This document shows, in pieces, positions 1-7,486 of a stretch of DNA of 64,000 bases (positions are counted from its first letter, which is position 1; the number at the start of each line of letters is the position of its first letter). The position numbers and the translations under genes were made by a program. Origin of the DNA: Opitutus sp. Its GTDB lineage: Bacteria > Verrucomicrobiota > Verrucomicrobiia > Opitutales > Opitutaceae. The DNA lies in NCBI GenBank assembly GCA_024998815.1, contig JACEUQ010000001.1:124001-188000 (forward strand). The letters run 5' to 3'. Below the pieces are notes generated by a model. The model was not told the DNA's origin. It was given only the letters and a program-made list of their open reading frames with translations, and made no database searches.

Positions 1-446
1 TGGTCGGCCGGAGTGTTCAGTGCGTCGAAGCAGTAGTATTCGGTTTCGACCTCTGGGCCCTCGACCACGGTGAAGCCGACTTTACGCAGAATGCGCGTCA
101 TCTCCTCGCGTACGAGGGTGAGCGGGTGCTGGGTGCCGAGGGCGCGGTCGGGCGAGGGTAGGGTGGGATCGATGGCGGGCCCGAGCTGGGCGGCGAGAGC
201 GGCGGCCTCGATGCGGGCCAGCGCGGCGTCGAGGTGGGCCTGGAGGGCGGTCTTGGCCTCGTTGACCAGTTTGCCGACGACCGGCTTCTGCTCCTTGGGC
301 ACGGAGCCCATCTGCTTCATGAGGGCGGTTAACTCACCGTTGGGGCCAACGTAGCGCGCCTTGGCGGCATCGAAGTCGGGACGCGTGACGACTGCGGGTA
401 GTTCGCTGGCGGCTTTGGCGATAAGGGCTGAGAGCAGGTCTTGCAT
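1..446 (-). CDS. pheS: Phenylalanine-tRNA ligase alpha subunit, N-terminal part (cut by window edge)
   Basis: Charges tRNA-Phe with phenylalanine as the alpha chain of the (alpha-beta)2 enzyme in the cytoplasm. The minus-strand frame opens at an ATG (MQDLLSALIAKAASEL) and stays open to the window edge, giving 148 residues. The N-terminal coiled-coil arm is Ala/Leu/Glu-rich with the family-typical YVGPNGELTALMKQMG stretch near residues 33-48. It then enters the catalytic core at HPLTLVREEM and VEGPEVETEYYCFDALNTP. Its position downstream of rpmI and rplT matches the common infC-rpmI-rplT-pheS-pheT order. There is no clear Shine-Dalgarno sequence before the ATG. The C-terminal catalytic motifs lie outside the window. 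Confidence 0.93.
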   Translation of the reverse strand, partial: MQDLLSALIAKAASELPAVVTRPDFDAAKARYVGPNGELTALMKQMGSVPKEQKPVVGKLVNEAKTALQAHLDAALARIEAAALAAQLGPAIDPTLPSPDRALGTQHPLTLVREEMTRILRKVGFTVVEGPEVETEYYCFDALNTPAD

Positions 447-635
447 GGAAGGAGGGAAAAGGGGTGCCGACGAAACGCAGCAAAGGACACAAAAAACGAT
501 CAGGTTTTTATGGGCTGAGCGGGCATAAAAAAGGACGGCACCTCAAATGAGGCCCGTCCTTCAGTAAGACGCCCCGACTCGTGGGAGGCGGGGCGAGCTT
601 AGAAGCGAGCCGGGCAGGCTCGCCTGGTTAAGACT
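447..635 (-). promoter_or_regulatory. rplT-pheS spacer with three consecutive hairpins
   Basis: Read on the minus strand, this spacer holds three stem-loops in a row. The first (605-623) has arms GCGAGCC/GGCTCGC. The second (571-596) has arms CGCCCCG/CGGGGCG. The third is a T-tailed hairpin at 527-561. The arrangement could be a terminator with partial read-through, or an attenuator, between the ribosomal protein genes and pheS. I found no leader peptide rich in Phe codons and no T-box signature, so a regulatory role is inference only. Confidence 0.4.
527..561 (-). terminator. Intrinsic terminator after rplT
   Basis: On the minus strand a GC-rich stem (GGACGGGCCTCA paired with TGAGGTGCCGTCC, one bulge) around a short loop is followed by six T residues. 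It lies 75 bases beyond the rplT stop codon and before pheS, so it ends or attenuates the rpmI-rplT transcript. Confidence 0.75.
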
Positions 636-1025
636 TTAGACCTTCGCGGCGGCTGCAGCGGCGATCTTGGCCTTCAAAGCGGCCTTAACTTGGTTCACCA
701 CGGAGGTGAAGGCGGCTTCGTCACGGATCGCGAGATCGGACAAAACCTTGCGGTCGAGACCGGTGTTAGCGGCGTGGAGACCCTCGATGAAGCGGCTGTA
801 GCTGAGGTCATGAAGACGCACAGCAGCGCTCAAACGGATGATCCAGAGGCTGCGGAATTCGGCCTTCTTTTTCTTACGATCGCGGTAAGCGTACTGCCAA
901 GCGTGTTGTACAGCGTCTTTGGCGTAGCGGAAAAGCTTGGACTTCGAGCCGAAGTAGCCACGGGCGTACTTCAGCGTTTTCTTGTGCCGCTTGCGGGAAG
1001 CGGGGGAGTTTGTTGCACGAGGCAT
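636..1025 (-). CDS. rplT: 50S ribosomal protein L20 (bL20)
   Basis: bL20 binds 23S rRNA early in assembly of the large ribosomal subunit. The 129-residue product opens with MPRATNSPASRKRHKKTL and contains the family blocks ARGYFGSKSKLFRYAKDAV (about residues 22-40) and YAYRDRKKKKAEFRSLWI (about 46-63), then SYSRFIEGLHAANTGLDRKVLSDLA in the globular C-terminal domain. The final Ala/Lys-rich tail (AKIAAAAAAKV) is somewhat longer than in most homologues. It lies 80 bases downstream of rpmI on the same strand, the usual order. In other bacteria L20 represses this operon by binding its leader; no such site was identified here. Confidence 0.97.
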   Translation of the reverse strand: MPRATNSPASRKRHKKTLKYARGYFGSKSKLFRYAKDAVQHAWQYAYRDRKKKKAEFRSLWIIRLSAAVRLHDLSYSRFIEGLHAANTGLDRKVLSDLAIRDEAAFTSVVNQVKAALKAKIAAAAAAKV

Positions 1026-1105
1026 GTTATTTTATTTGGTTTTGGAGCTTTCGGGTCGTCTCGTTAGGATTCACCCGACTAGCTGGTTATGGTTGATGCC
1101 TGGTT

Positions 1106-1300
1106 TTAGAGGCCGAACGGCAAGCAGCGTTTAAGCGGCTTAGCGTGGCCGGGAGCCACGAGCTTGTCTTTGGAGGCACGACGCTTCTGCTTCGTGCTCT
1201 TCGCGGAAAGCAAGTGACGGAAACCGGGCGTGCGGCGTATCAGCTTACCAGTTGCGGTGAGCTTGAAGCGCTTGGCGACGGACTTTTTGGTCTTTTGCAT
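1106..1300 (-). CDS. rpmI: 50S ribosomal protein L35 (bL35)
   Basis: A 64-residue, very basic large-subunit protein. The frame is open further upstream, but the family start is the ATG at 1300 giving MQKTKKSVAKRFKLTATGKL. The 20 extra upstream residues do not resemble L35. Family landmarks are KSVAKRFKLTATGK at the N-terminus and RHLLSAKSTKQKRR in the middle. The tail (KPLKRCLPFGL) matches the end of L35 proteins. infC, which usually precedes rpmI, is absent upstream, so translation factor IF-3 must be encoded elsewhere. Confidence 0.95.
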   Translation of the reverse strand: MQKTKKSVAKRFKLTATGKLIRRTPGFRHLLSAKSTKQKRRASKDKLVAPGHAKPLKRCLPFGL

Positions 1301-1936
1301 GAGGAGAGCGGCCGAAAACAGAGGCAGCCTTCGCGCTTGGCAAGGGGAAAGTTTATCCATTGTGAGAATTGCTCGAATTGGATTTGCCTCAGCAGTGCGG
1401 CTCGTGCCTTTGCGCAGTCAGGGGGGCGCGCGGAATTCGCATGAATCTTAATTTCCGTTTAATGGGCCCATCCCCTTACTACCGCTTCAGCGCATTTGGG
1501 CTCCGCAATGTGTGCACTAGCGCTCAAACGCCCCGGATCAAAGCCGAGGGTTGCGCCAGGTTGAGCCCCTTCGCTCGTGATTGGATTTCCGGCAGCAGGC
1601 GCTCACCCTCCGAGCGGGCTGCGCCGAATAGCGCACCGCCGCCGCCCTGATTCGGGTAGCCGTGATTGATCCGGAAAAAAGCAGGTCATCTTCGTCGCCG
1701 GCCTTCCCAGATGCATTGGCAGCACGTCCACTCGCCCCGCCGGCAACGGCAAAGAATCATGGTATGCGCTCAAACTGATCGAGGAAATCGAGCCCCCCGG
1801 CGAATGGGCCATCGATTTCGATTACCGATATGAAACTCCTTAGTCTTGGGCGAGCGAAGCTGCATTTTAAACTTAGGCTGGAGCAGCCCCAGCCTAAGTC
1901 ACCGCACAAGAAAACACCGGTCCCTTGAGCTCTGGT
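1301..1936. other. 636-base gap with possible decayed coding fragments
   Basis: No intact gene is seen. Two short stretches read like protein remnants. On the minus strand, 1524-1674 reads INHGYPNQGGGGALFGAARS followed by a Leu/Glu/Arg-rich segment and a stop. On the plus strand, about 1681-1842 reads KLIEEIEPPGEWAIDFDYRY before a stop, a pattern resembling the PGEW motif of right-handed beta-helix proteins. Both lack a credible start. They may be remains of genes lost by deletion, but chance cannot be excluded. Confidence 0.3.
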
Positions 1937-3001
1937 TCAGCTGTGCGCAGGCGTGTGGGCTTCGGATTTCTTCGGGAAAGCCAATGACCAGACTACCGAC
2001 ACCCCCAGCAGAACTCCGATGATGCCAAGTGACCAAGTGATGGGGAACTTGCCGCCGAAGGCGTGATTGAGGTAAACCATCTTCAGGCCGACGAAGGCGA
2101 GGATGAGACCCAGTCCGAATTTAAGCGCCCAGAACTTGTGCATGACTCCCGCCAGGAGGAAAAACAAGGCCCGCAGTCCCAGAATAGCGAAGACGTTGGA
2201 GGTGAAGACAATCAGCGGCTCCTTGGTGATGGCGAAAATCGCCGGCACCGAATCCACCGCGAAGACGATGTCCGTCACTTCGATGAAGACCAAGCACACT
2301 AACAAGGGAGTGGCGTGGAGCACACCGCTTTTGCGCAGGAAAAACTTGTCGCCGTCCAAGGTGGGCGTGATGGGCAAAAACTTCTTTAAAAGACGAATGA
2401 TCGGGTTTTTCTCCGGTTCGATTGGCTTTTCCGATGCGAACAGGATCTTGATACCGGTCAGGATTAGGAAGATGCCGAAGATCCAGATGACCCACTCATA
2501 CTGCATGAGTACTGAGCCCAGGGAGATAAAGATGATGCGGAAAAACAGGGCTCCCAAAATACCGTAGAAGAGCACGCGATGCTGGTACTTGGCCGGAATA
2601 GCGAAGTAGGAAAACACCACCACAAATACGAAGATATTGTCCACCGAGAGAGCCTTCTCGACTACGAAGCCGGTCAGAAACTCGAGCGCAGATTGGTTAG
2701 CCAATCTCGCAGTCTCGGCGGCGATCGCGGTGGCACCGGTTACGCCTTGCGCCGCTAGCGCGTCGAGCAAGGGCGGATACTGAGGGAATTTCCATAGCGA
2801 GTATTGCCAAAACCCGTAGGCGAAAAGCATCGCGAGTGAGATCCAGGCCACACTCCAGCCGGCGGCCTCCTTGACCGTCACGACATGGGCGTCGCGGTGA
2901 AACACGCCCAGATCGAGAGCGAGCATGCCGAGCACGAATAACAAGAAGAGGCCATAGAGCCACCAGTAGCCGGCGATGGGAAAGAGAATTAGATTTTGCA
3001 T
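1937..3001 (-). CDS. TerC/Alx-family integral membrane protein
   Basis: Members of the TerC/Alx/YkoY family are polytopic inner-membrane proteins; several export manganese or metallate proteins as they are secreted. The 354-residue product has about nine hydrophobic segments. It carries the two family motifs with paired acidic residues: EKALSVDNIFVFVVVFSYF (about residues 114-132) and VFIEVTDIVFAVDSVPAIFA (about 238-257). Overall length and the C-terminal LGLRALFFLLAG segment fit the Alx-type branch. The gene stands alone. In other bacteria many family members sit behind a yybP-ykoY manganese riboswitch, but I could not recognise that fold upstream. The exact transported ion is therefore unknown. 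Confidence 0.85.
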   Translation of the reverse strand: MQNLILFPIAGYWWLYGLFLLFVLGMLALDLGVFHRDAHVVTVKEAAGWSVAWISLAMLFAYGFWQYSLWKFPQYPPLLDALAAQGVTGATAIAAETARLANQSALEFLTGFVVEKALSVDNIFVFVVVFSYFAIPAKYQHRVLFYGILGALFFRIIFISLGSVLMQYEWVIWIFGIFLILTGIKILFASEKPIEPEKNPIIRLLKKFLPITPTLDGDKFFLRKSGVLHATPLLVCLVFIEVTDIVFAVDSVPAIFAITKEPLIVFTSNVFAILGLRALFFLLAGVMHKFWALKFGLGLILAFVGLKMVYLNHAFGGKFPITWSLGIIGVLLGVSVVWSLAFPKKSEAHTPAHS

Positions 3002-3165
3002 GTATTAAGAAATATGGCTCGAGGGCGGTTTGTTACTGAACGGTTTCGGACCTCGCACTCAAGGCCGGTGCTTAGGTTTGGAAACAAAGGAGGTAAATTC
3101 CAGCCTGTTAAAACTCGCATTCTGCTCCAGCCCCCGTCGCGGCGTAGGGTCTTCTGCTCCGAACG

Positions 3166-3346
3166 CCTAAACCCGAACTCCGAAGTTCAAACCAACCACA
3201 GATTACGCAGATGGCACAGATACAATCCATTAGGAGGTAATCAACCCCGGCTTTATCCCCCATTTTTCAGCCTCTCTTAAAATTCAGTAACATTCTGATA
3301 TCTGTGCTCATCCGTGAAATCTGTGGTTAAAACTTCGGTATTTGGG
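3166..3346. repeat. Palindromic MITE-like repeat, copy A
   Basis: About 180 bases with inverted ends: the left side carries CCGAAGTTCAAACCAACCAC and the right side carries GTGGTTAAAACTTCGG. Inside are GATTACGCAGATGGCACAGA and a matching ATATCTGTGCTCATCCGTGA. Two further copies lie at 14908-15086 (opposite orientation) and 25864-26044. A group II intron begins directly at its right edge. It has no coding capacity. Confidence 0.8.
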
Positions 3347-4948
3347 CGTGCGACCATGAAACTAACAACCATAACAGTGAAAGTCTGTTCGACCGAATTT
3401 AACGATTCGCGGTCGAAGGGCCCGGTCACGGATGCAGGCCGCGAGGCCTCGCCGGAAAGCACGACCGTGTGCCCGAACCAGTCAGCCGCAACGAAGGTGA
3501 ACCCCATCCAATGAGCTCCGTTACCGAAACAACCGACGAGTCCAGCCGCTACCTGAACGGTGAAGCCTGCAAGGATCGGAAAAGGCAGTCTCGCAAAGAC
3601 GTAGGACCTAAATCGTTGATTTCCGATCAACACGTCGGCGGAGTCAGCGGGGGCGGCGGGGTGGGAAAGGTCGTTAGGTTAAGTGGTGAGACCTGCGGCG
3701 GTGGGGCGTCTTGCGATGCCTCAACCACCGGCACAAGCGCGGCAAAACCTCGTAAGGCCGGACGGGCCGTGGCAGGAGTCGGAGACCTCCATAGTAGTGA
3801 TGATCTAGCGGACATTAAAACCGCCGGGGAGCGAAGGGAGGGCACTTGTTCCCACGCATCACAGAGCGGCAAAGGACCCGACGATGGCTGGGGTGATGAA
3901 CTCTGGATAAAAACGTCACCGAAGGTTCGGAAGCTGCAACGTGTGCTATATCGGAAAGCAAAAGCGGAGCCGCATTGGCGGTTCTATAGTTTGTATGGAG
4001 AGCTGTATCGGCAGGACATTCTGTCGGATGCGCTCGATCAGGTGATCGCCAATGACGGCGTGCCGGGAGTGGACGGGTTCGAGGTGGAAACGCTCGTAAA
4101 GAACGAAGCCTATCGGGCGGCATGGCTGCTTGCGCTGGCGGAGGAAATGCGAACGAAAACCTACCGACCCAGTCCGGTCCTGCGCGTCTATATATGGAAG
4201 GATCAGGCCAGGACCAAACGTCGTGCGCTGGGCATCCCTACGGTGAAAGACCGGGTGGTGCAAAGCGCGGCGGTGATCGTGTTGCAGCCAATCCTAGAGG
4301 CGGACTTCCATGACCATTCCTACGCCTACCGGCCGAAACGTCGGACCCATCAGGCGATGGATAAGGTCAAGGAAGCCATGCTGAGCGGAAAGGTGGAGGT
4401 GGTGGACGCGGATTTATCGAGCTACTTCGATATGATCCCGCACCGCGAACTCCTGCAATTGGTGGCCAAACGGGTGAGCGATGGGAGCGTGTTGCGTTTA
4501 ATAAAAACGTGGCTGCGAGCACCCATCGTGGAAGAGGACCGGGACACGGGGTGCCGCAAGGTGAGCGCGAACCGGTGTGGCACGCCACAAGGCGGAGTTA
4601 TATCGCCTCTGCTGGCGAACCTCTACCTCAACGACCTCGATCATGCGGTGAATGAGAAGTGCGAACAAAAGCCGACGATGGTGCGTTACGCCGACGACCT
4701 CCTGATCCTGTGCAAACCGGGTCAAGGGGCGGGGCTGCAAACGCGACTGAAACGGTGGCTGGAGGCACGTAAGTTAAAGCTCAACGAAGAGAAAACCCGA
4801 CTGGTGGATACACGAAAGGAAGGCTTTGAGTTCCTCGGTTTTTCCGTCGCATGGCGGCAAGGCATGAAGAGCAAACGAAGGTATCTGCACGTGGAACCCA
4901 GTGCGAAAAGTCTGGCCAAGTTACGCGACAAAGTGCGGATGGAGCTAG

Positions 4949-6860
4949 AGCCTCCTCGAAAAGCCTTTCGCAACGGGCGTATTCCCGCCCCGGCCGGCCA
5001 CTGGGGGCGCAAACAGCCCTGAACGAACTCGGTTTACGTGTTCACGAAGGGGCGGCGGCCTAAAAACAGCCCCGGCCCCATCACTAAGGTCGCTTTTCCA
5101 ACGGCGAAGTCCACGGCGGTTCGCTCCGGGGCTTTTGCACCGAACTAATTGAACCGATTTGGGTTAGCCGCGACGAGCGAAGCGACTCAGGCCGCCAAGG
5201 GCAGCGGCTTTTCCTGAGACTTCCTCGCGCGCACCAAAATCATCCGGTCAAAGTTGTGCGCGAGGATCTTCAGGGTCAGTTCGCTGCGCACCGCCGCCAA
5301 CCCGCGACGACCCGGCCGGCCGAACCCGTGGTTGAACTTGAGCGTAAACATCAGCGACTCGATCGCGCTGCGCTCGGCGCGAAGCGTGATATAATCCTGG
5401 TGGTTCCACAGTTCCTCGCCGAGCAAGGCGCGCCCCTTGGCGCCGGAGATGCTCACCTTGGCCACCTTCAGCTCGTATGCCTGCGCCAGCCCTTCGGCGC
5501 TGGAGTAGCCGTCGTCGACGTTCGCGCTCGCCGGCACCAGGCCCGTGTTGGCGATATTCTGGATCAGCAGGGGCACCAGTTGCTTGCAATCAGCCACGTT
5601 GCCCGCGTCGAGAATCAGCGCGGTGACAAAACCGCCGCGGCTGCGGGCCAATTGCGGCTTGTAGCCAATCACCGGTTCCCGCCCGCCTTTTTCAATAAAA
5701 GCAGCACTGCGATCGGCCAGGCTGAGGACCCTTTCCCTCGACTTGGTCTTCACCCCATCATGCACCCGCGCAATGCTTTGCTGGATCGTCGTAATCACCG
5801 CGACCACGTCCCCGTGGATGCAGTCCAGTAGGTCTTCCGCGATCCGGCGCTTGGAGGGCCGCAGCTTGGCCAGTTTAACATTTGCTTCGGCCTCTGCGGC
5901 TTCTACTTGGGTGAGCAACTTGCCGCCCAACTTGCAGGCGATTTGGTAAAACTGGTCGTAGAGCAGCCGGAGTTTTTGGGCTCGGCGGGGACCACCACCC
6001 AGCAGGGCGATGGCGCGGGCGCTCTTTCGCAACTCCTCCAGCCAGTGGTCTTTGAAGCCATCCTGCAGCGAGTTAAGCCCGACCTGGTCGAGCTTGCCGC
6101 CCATGCGGTAGGCTCGCTCAAAGAGGCGGTAAATGATACCGGAGTCTGTTGGCCAGCAACTGGATGCCTTGATCGCCGTGCTGTCCAGGGTGATATCGGT
6201 AAACGAATCGAGCCCTTCGGCCAAAATATCGGCCAATTGGGCCCGGTGGATCAGGGCGAGAGTACTCTCACTCAGGCGATTTATCAGGGGGCCAACGGTA
6301 TTAGGTGCAGGCAGCGTGTACCCCAAATCATCGAGCAAGGTGCGCAACGATGCCGATTCAAGCAGCACCATCCGGGGGCAGGCACTGTATTGCGACCCCA
6401 AGTAACCGGTGGCCATGGCCGTGATAAAAACCACAACAGCGGGGGTGCGCGGACGCCCTGCGGCGAGGAACTCGGCTTGCGTTTTTTCCGCCGTGCCTGA
6501 CGCCGGCACGGCGAACAACGCCTCGGTCTGCGCCAGTTCGAACTCCCGGTCCTTCCGCCGTTCGCGCTTTTCCGCCATGGCGTGGGCGTCGAGATCGGCG
6601 GTCATGGCCACTTCGATTTCGGGGTGGGACCGCCAAAAGCGCTGTAATTGCAGTAAGAAATCACCAAAATCACTGCGCGCCGGGGTTGAAAAGAAGTCGC
6701 CGGAGGGATAAACGATCGATTCGTTACTTGATAATTTAACGCCGCTACTTATTTTGTTTCCTGTTTTCATGCAGTATAATACGGCACTTTTACAGTAAAC
6801 TTAAATCACATAAGTTGTTTTTACTAGAAAAAACCAAAAACCTTTTCGAGGAGGCTCGAG
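4949..6860 (-). mobile_element. DDE insertion sequence, copy 1 (1.91 kb, CTAG target)
   Basis: The ends are inverted repeats AGCCTCCTCGAAAAG (left) and CTTTTCGAGGAGGCT (right), followed on the right by CGAG. CTAG flanks both outer sides (4945-4948 and 6861-6864). The intact intron copy shows one CTAG at the same place, so CTAG is a 4-base target duplication. A second copy of identical length lies at 28505-30416. The left ~235 bases are non-coding and include a hairpin with arms AGCCCCGG and CCGGGGCT (5068-5133) followed by T residues. Confidence 0.9.
5187..6770 (-). CDS. IS transposase (DDE, IS1182/ISNCY-like), copy 1
   Basis: The 527-residue transposase cuts and joins the insertion-sequence ends. 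The RNase H-like catalytic triad is visible. The first Asp lies in DITLDSTAIKASSCWPTDSG (D196). The second is in ASANVDDGYSSAEG. The Glu is in RAERSAIESLMFTLKFNHGF near the C-terminus. The phrase WPTDSG after the first Asp is typical of IS5/IS1182/ISNCY-type enzymes, and exact family assignment needs an ISfinder comparison. An AT-rich promoter-like TATTATACT lies only a few bases before the ATG, so the mRNA may be nearly leaderless. The copy at 28743 differs by very few residues, for example K/R near the C-terminus. Confidence 0.9.
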   Translation of the reverse strand: MKTGNKISSGVKLSSNESIVYPSGDFFSTPARSDFGDFLLQLQRFWRSHPEIEVAMTADLDAHAMAEKRERRKDREFELAQTEALFAVPASGTAEKTQAEFLAAGRPRTPAVVVFITAMATGYLGSQYSACPRMVLLESASLRTLLDDLGYTLPAPNTVGPLINRLSESTLALIHRAQLADILAEGLDSFTDITLDSTAIKASSCWPTDSGIIYRLFERAYRMGGKLDQVGLNSLQDGFKDHWLEELRKSARAIALLGGGPRRAQKLRLLYDQFYQIACKLGGKLLTQVEAAEAEANVKLAKLRPSKRRIAEDLLDCIHGDVVAVITTIQQSIARVHDGVKTKSRERVLSLADRSAAFIEKGGREPVIGYKPQLARSRGGFVTALILDAGNVADCKQLVPLLIQNIANTGLVPASANVDDGYSSAEGLAQAYELKVAKVSISGAKGRALLGEELWNHQDYITLRAERSAIESLMFTLKFNHGFGRPGRRGLAAVRSELTLKILAHNFDRMILVRARKSQEKPLPLAA

Positions 6861-7167
6861 CTAGATGTGCGAACGCGCAACCAACCGGCGGGGTGGCGGT
6901 GGTCCGCAAGGTCAACCAAATCACTCGCGGTTGGGCTACGGCGTTTCATTACGGCAACAGCACGCACGTGTTTAGTAACCAGCAGGCTTTTGTGCGCAAC
7001 CGGTTGCGGCGGTGGCTGTGGCGAAAGTATAGCCGCACCCACGGACTCTTCGAGTTCTTCACCGACGACCGTTTGCATGGTCAATACAAACTATGGCACT
7101 GGCCGCTTACGGCGGCTTGGAAGCAATGAACTCCGCTGAAACCAAACCGAAAGAATGGGGACTCGGT

Positions 7168-7257
7168 AAGCCGTGTGCGGGAAAACCGCTTGCACGGTTT
7201 GACGAGGGGGAGGGTCGCGCTGACGGGTTACCGACGCGCGGCTCTCTCTACTCTACT
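7168..7257 (+). ncRNA. Group II intron domains V and VI, copy 1
   Basis: Domain V is the ~33-base hairpin starting AAGCCGTGTGCGGGAAAACC and ending GCACGGTTT (7168-7200). It contains the AGC triad and GAAA-type loop expected of the catalytic domain. Domain VI follows, closing with a pyrimidine-rich end that should contain the branch-point adenosine. Both domains are identical in sequence to those of copy 2. Confidence 0.85.
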
Positions 7258-7486
7258 AAACGGAACGGGTGGGTGAGCTGGTGTTTGTTTTTGGCTAAAC
7301 GGTTCCTCGACGGTTCCAGTGGGACGTCCCCAATCCATTTGCCACAAAAACACAAGATGACACAAAAACGGCCCCCTAATCCGTTTAACCACGAAGGCTC
7401 GCGAAGGTGCGCAAAGAATAACGCAATTACTTGTTAATTAAATGTATTTATCCGCTTCGCGTCCGCGTAGCCTAAGTTAATCGCGC

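Larger units (their letters stand above)
3469..7129 (+). pseudogene. Group II intron reverse transcriptase/maturase, split by an insertion sequence
   Basis: The 5' part encodes the whole reverse transcriptase domain: fingers (KRRALGIPTVKDRVVQSAAV), VDADLSSYFDMIPH, GTPQGGVISPLLANLYLNDL and the catalytic MVRYADDLLIL block. The frame is then cut within the maturase (X) domain at KVRMEL, where an insertion sequence enters. The remainder resumes after it (VVRKVNQITRGWATAFHYGN to LTAAWKQ). Near the junction this copy has two extra G residues relative to copy 2, so even precise excision would leave a frameshift. The first ~140 codons overlap ribozyme domains I-III and probably are not true protein. 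There is no HNH endonuclease domain. Confidence 0.92.
3348..7257 (+). mobile_element. Group II intron copy 1, interrupted by an insertion sequence
   Basis: The element starts with the group II 5' signature GTGCG and ends with a domain V/VI structure near CTCTACTCTACT. The sequence is nearly identical to the intact copy at 26045-28036. Subtracting the insertion sequence and its 4-base duplication leaves 1,994 bases, two more than copy 2. The first ~550 bases would form ribozyme domains I-III, the reverse transcriptase gene occupies domain IV, and domains V-VI follow. It sits at the right edge of palindromic repeat copy A. With the maturase gene broken, this copy could only splice with maturase supplied in trans. 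Confidence 0.9.

Noticed and set aside
690-1067. 125-codon plus-strand frame over rplT
   Set aside because: It is antisense to L20, has no protein-like motif and is explained by GC-rich codon bias.
3002-3165. yybP-ykoY manganese riboswitch upstream of the TerC gene
   Set aside because: I could not find the conserved purine-rich and GC-stem blocks in the minus-strand leader.
3469-5022. Reverse transcriptase as part of a retron or diversity-generating retroelement
   Set aside because: The flanking group II ends (GTGCG, domains V-VI), the maturase domain and a second identical intron show it is an intron-encoded protein. No template/variable repeat pair or msr-msd is seen.
5256-5831. Long plus-strand open frame (191 codons) opposite the transposase, repeated at 28812-29387
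   Set aside because: It is antisense to an intact DDE transposase with clear catalytic motifs. Its composition is that of a GC-rich shadow frame, and it appears twice only because the element does.
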